Of a stretch of DNA of 8,187 nucleotides, positions 7,387-8,187 are shown piece by piece. The notes below the pieces were generated by a model, which ran no database searches, was not told where the DNA came from, and was given only the letters and a program-made list of their open reading frames with translations. This DNA comes from Candidatus Gastranaerophilales bacterium (lineage in GTDB: Bacteria; Cyanobacteriota; Vampirovibrionia; Gastranaerophilales; Gastranaerophilaceae): the NCBI GenBank assembly GCA_947624665.1, contig CANQLK010000074.1, positions 1-8,187 of the forward strand, given 5' to 3'. Every line of letters starts with the position of its first letter. The stretch's first letter is position 1. A program made the position numbers and the translations under genes.

Positions 7387-7392
7387 TTCCTT
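7387..7392 (-). promoter_or_regulatory. Ribosome binding site supporting the start at 7377
   Basis: AAGGAA on the minus strand lies nine bases before the ATG at 7377. It favours this start over the in-frame ATG 16 codons downstream, which has only a weak purine stretch very close to it. With the promoter at 7401-7429 the leader would be only about 17 bases, so this site sits almost at the mRNA 5' end. Confidence 0.55.
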
Positions 7393-7400
7393 ATACTACA

Positions 7401-7429
7401 ATTGTAACATATTTTCATCCCGATTTCAA
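7401..7429 (-). promoter_or_regulatory. Strong sigma70-type promoter with extended -10, upstream of the phosphodiester glycosidase gene
   Basis: On the minus strand TTGAAA (7429-7424) is the -35 box (five of six to TTGACA) and TACAAT (7406-7401) the -10 box (five of six to TATAAT), separated by exactly 17 bases. TGT directly precedes the -10 box, giving an extended -10 element. The predicted start is near 7394-7395. This is the best promoter in the window and indicates independent transcription of the gene at 6142-7377. Confidence 0.7.
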
Positions 7430-7479
7430 GTCCTGTTGAGAAGTTATGTAATAATAATATACAAAACAGTAATTATGAA

Positions 7480-7509
7480 AAAAAAAGAGGCATATAAACC
7501 TCTTTTTTT
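7480..7509 (-). terminator. Intrinsic terminator after the L,D-transpeptidase-like gene
   Basis: AAAAAAAGAGG (7480-7490) and CCTCTTTTTTT (7499-7509) are perfect 11-base inverted copies around an 8-base loop. On the minus strand the GAGG/CCTC core is followed by a run of U copied from the A-tract at 7478-7486. It begins about 20 bases past the stop codon of the gene at 7531-8187. The symmetry would let it act in both directions, but I see no plus-strand gene that needs it. It separates that gene from the next minus-strand promoter at 7401-7429. Confidence 0.8.
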
Positions 7510-7530
7510 ATATTGTAAACGTTATATTTA

Positions 7531-8187
7531 TTAAATGATATCGCTTAAATCTTTATATTCTTCAACATCGGTTGGATATGTAAATAAAATTGTTCCGGTC
7601 GGGAATAGTTTTTTCTGTTTTTCCATAGTTGCATTGTAGTCAACTTGTCCGTCAGCGGTATAGACGGGGTCAAATCCTTTACAACCCCAAGTATAGTTAC
7701 CTGTTGTGTAGTGTACTACAGTACCTTTGCTTCTTGCGTTATCATTAATGCCTTCTTCCAAACCGTCAATACGAACGGCATCTTTTTGCATTTCATTCGA
7801 GTAATATTCTTCTCCGATTTTTTCAAACCCTGACAATGTTGCGTGAGAACCGTCTAAATTTGCGCCCTGTACATTGTCCATATCGCCCGAACCGATTTTC
7901 ATTTTTGAACGACCTACTATTTCCATTTTATTCATATCGATAAGATAATATCTTTCGGCATCGGCATCTTGTGTTGTATCGAATACTCCAAAAAGCCCGT
8001 TACCTTTGTCTTCTAATTTATTGTATCCTTCCATCGCCATGTTAAATACATCATAGTTCAAACCTTCTTTTTCTAAGTCCAGGTTTTTATATAAATTTTT
8101 AACATCAGCTAAATCGTTTGGAGAATTCTCTTTTTCAACTTCTTCGGCTTTTCTTGCGTTTATTTCCGCATTAACTTCATCAATTCC
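7531..8187 (-). CDS. L,D-transpeptidase-like catalytic domain protein (YkuD_2 type), 5' end outside the window
   Basis: The minus-strand frame ending at TAA (7531-7533) stays open to the last base, giving 218 residues without a convincing start. A TTG at 8059-8061 lies within this frame but is probably internal. Numbered from the window edge, 1-42 is a charged helical stretch and 43-206 resembles the murein L,D-transpeptidase catalytic domain family. It shows YDVFNMAMEGYNKL (45-58), YYLIDM (80-85), GSHATLSGF (113-121), RIDGLEEGINDNARSKGTVVH (139-159, key residues D141, N148, R152, H159) and TWGCKGF (166-172) with the probable nucleophile C169. Such enzymes form 3-3 links in peptidoglycan or attach proteins to it, outside the inner membrane. 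TWGCKGF differs from the SWGCPAV form I expect, and the YTTGNY run after H159 is short, so activity is not certain. A terminator follows at 7480-7509. Confidence 0.8.
   Translation of the reverse strand, partial: GIDEVNAEINARKAEEVEKENSPNDLADVKNLYKNLDLEKEGLNYDVFNMAMEGYNKLEDKGNGLFGVFDTTQDADAERYYLIDMNKMEIVGRSKMKIGSGDMDNVQGANLDGSHATLSGFEKIGEEYYSNEMQKDAVRIDGLEEGINDNARSKGTVVHYTTGNYTWGCKGFDPVYTADGQVDYNATMEKQKKLFPTGTILFTYPTDVEEYKDLSDII

Noticed and set aside
7436..7463. Plus-strand promoter-like pair TTGAGA and TATACA, 16 bases apart
   Set aside because: It would feed directly into the hairpin at 7480-7509, no plus-strand gene follows, and the match is expected by chance in AT-rich DNA.
7256..7534. 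Plus-strand 92-codon reading frame
   Set aside because: It runs antisense through the start of the phosphodiester glycosidase gene, its promoter and the terminator hairpin, and has no recognisable domain.
1..8187. Alternative genetic code, CRISPR array, mobile element or tRNA
   Set aside because: There are no in-frame TGA codons, no regularly spaced repeats, no transposase or integrase motifs, and no tRNA-like cloverleaf that I could find by eye.

Overview
The window is low-GC bacterial DNA in the standard code: TAA and TAG stops, TGG for tryptophan and no in-frame TGA in any gene. It looks like chromosome, with no mobile-element, phage, tRNA, rRNA or CRISPR signal. The content suggests an anaerobic bacterium with a Gram-negative-type envelope. 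The evidence is a 2-oxoacid:ferredoxin oxidoreductase, an MsbA-type exporter beside a glycosyltransferase, a periplasmic phosphodiester glycosidase-like protein and a YkuD_2-type L,D-transpeptidase-like protein. The five-helix VKOR fused to a thioredoxin domain is a layout well known in the cyanobacterial lineage. With the AT-rich bias this makes a non-photosynthetic relative (Vampirovibrionia/Melainabacteria, Gastranaerophilales-like) my best guess; it is an inference from style, not a measured placement.

Layout. Positions 1-2736 (+) form a tight operon: the end of korA, korB, a VKOR-thioredoxin fusion gene and queH. It joins ferredoxin-linked 2-oxoacid oxidation, extracytoplasmic disulfide formation and the last step of queuosine synthesis. 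Positions 2733-3152 (-) encode a 139-residue unrecognised protein whose stop codon overlaps that of queH. Positions 3153-3348 are an AT-rich divergent promoter region. Positions 3349-6140 (+) hold a GT2 glycosyltransferase followed by an MsbA-like ABC exporter, probably one envelope-glycan or lipid export unit. Positions 6142-7377 (-) encode an exported phosphodiester glycosidase-family (NAGPA-like) protein with a strong sigma70-type promoter. A hairpin terminator at 7480-7509 separates it from the last gene, 7531-8187 (-), an L,D-transpeptidase-like protein whose 5' end lies beyond the window.

The right half (3349-8187) is largely about the cell envelope: sugar transfer, lipid-linked export, a periplasmic glycosidase-fold protein and a peptidoglycan cross-link enzyme candidate. 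The left half is metabolic. I see no clear novel multi-gene system. The points worth a second look are the two convergent gene pairs with no intergenic space, one with a probable terminator inside the opposing gene; the VKOR fusion in a korAB-queH operon; and the uncharacterised 139-residue protein.
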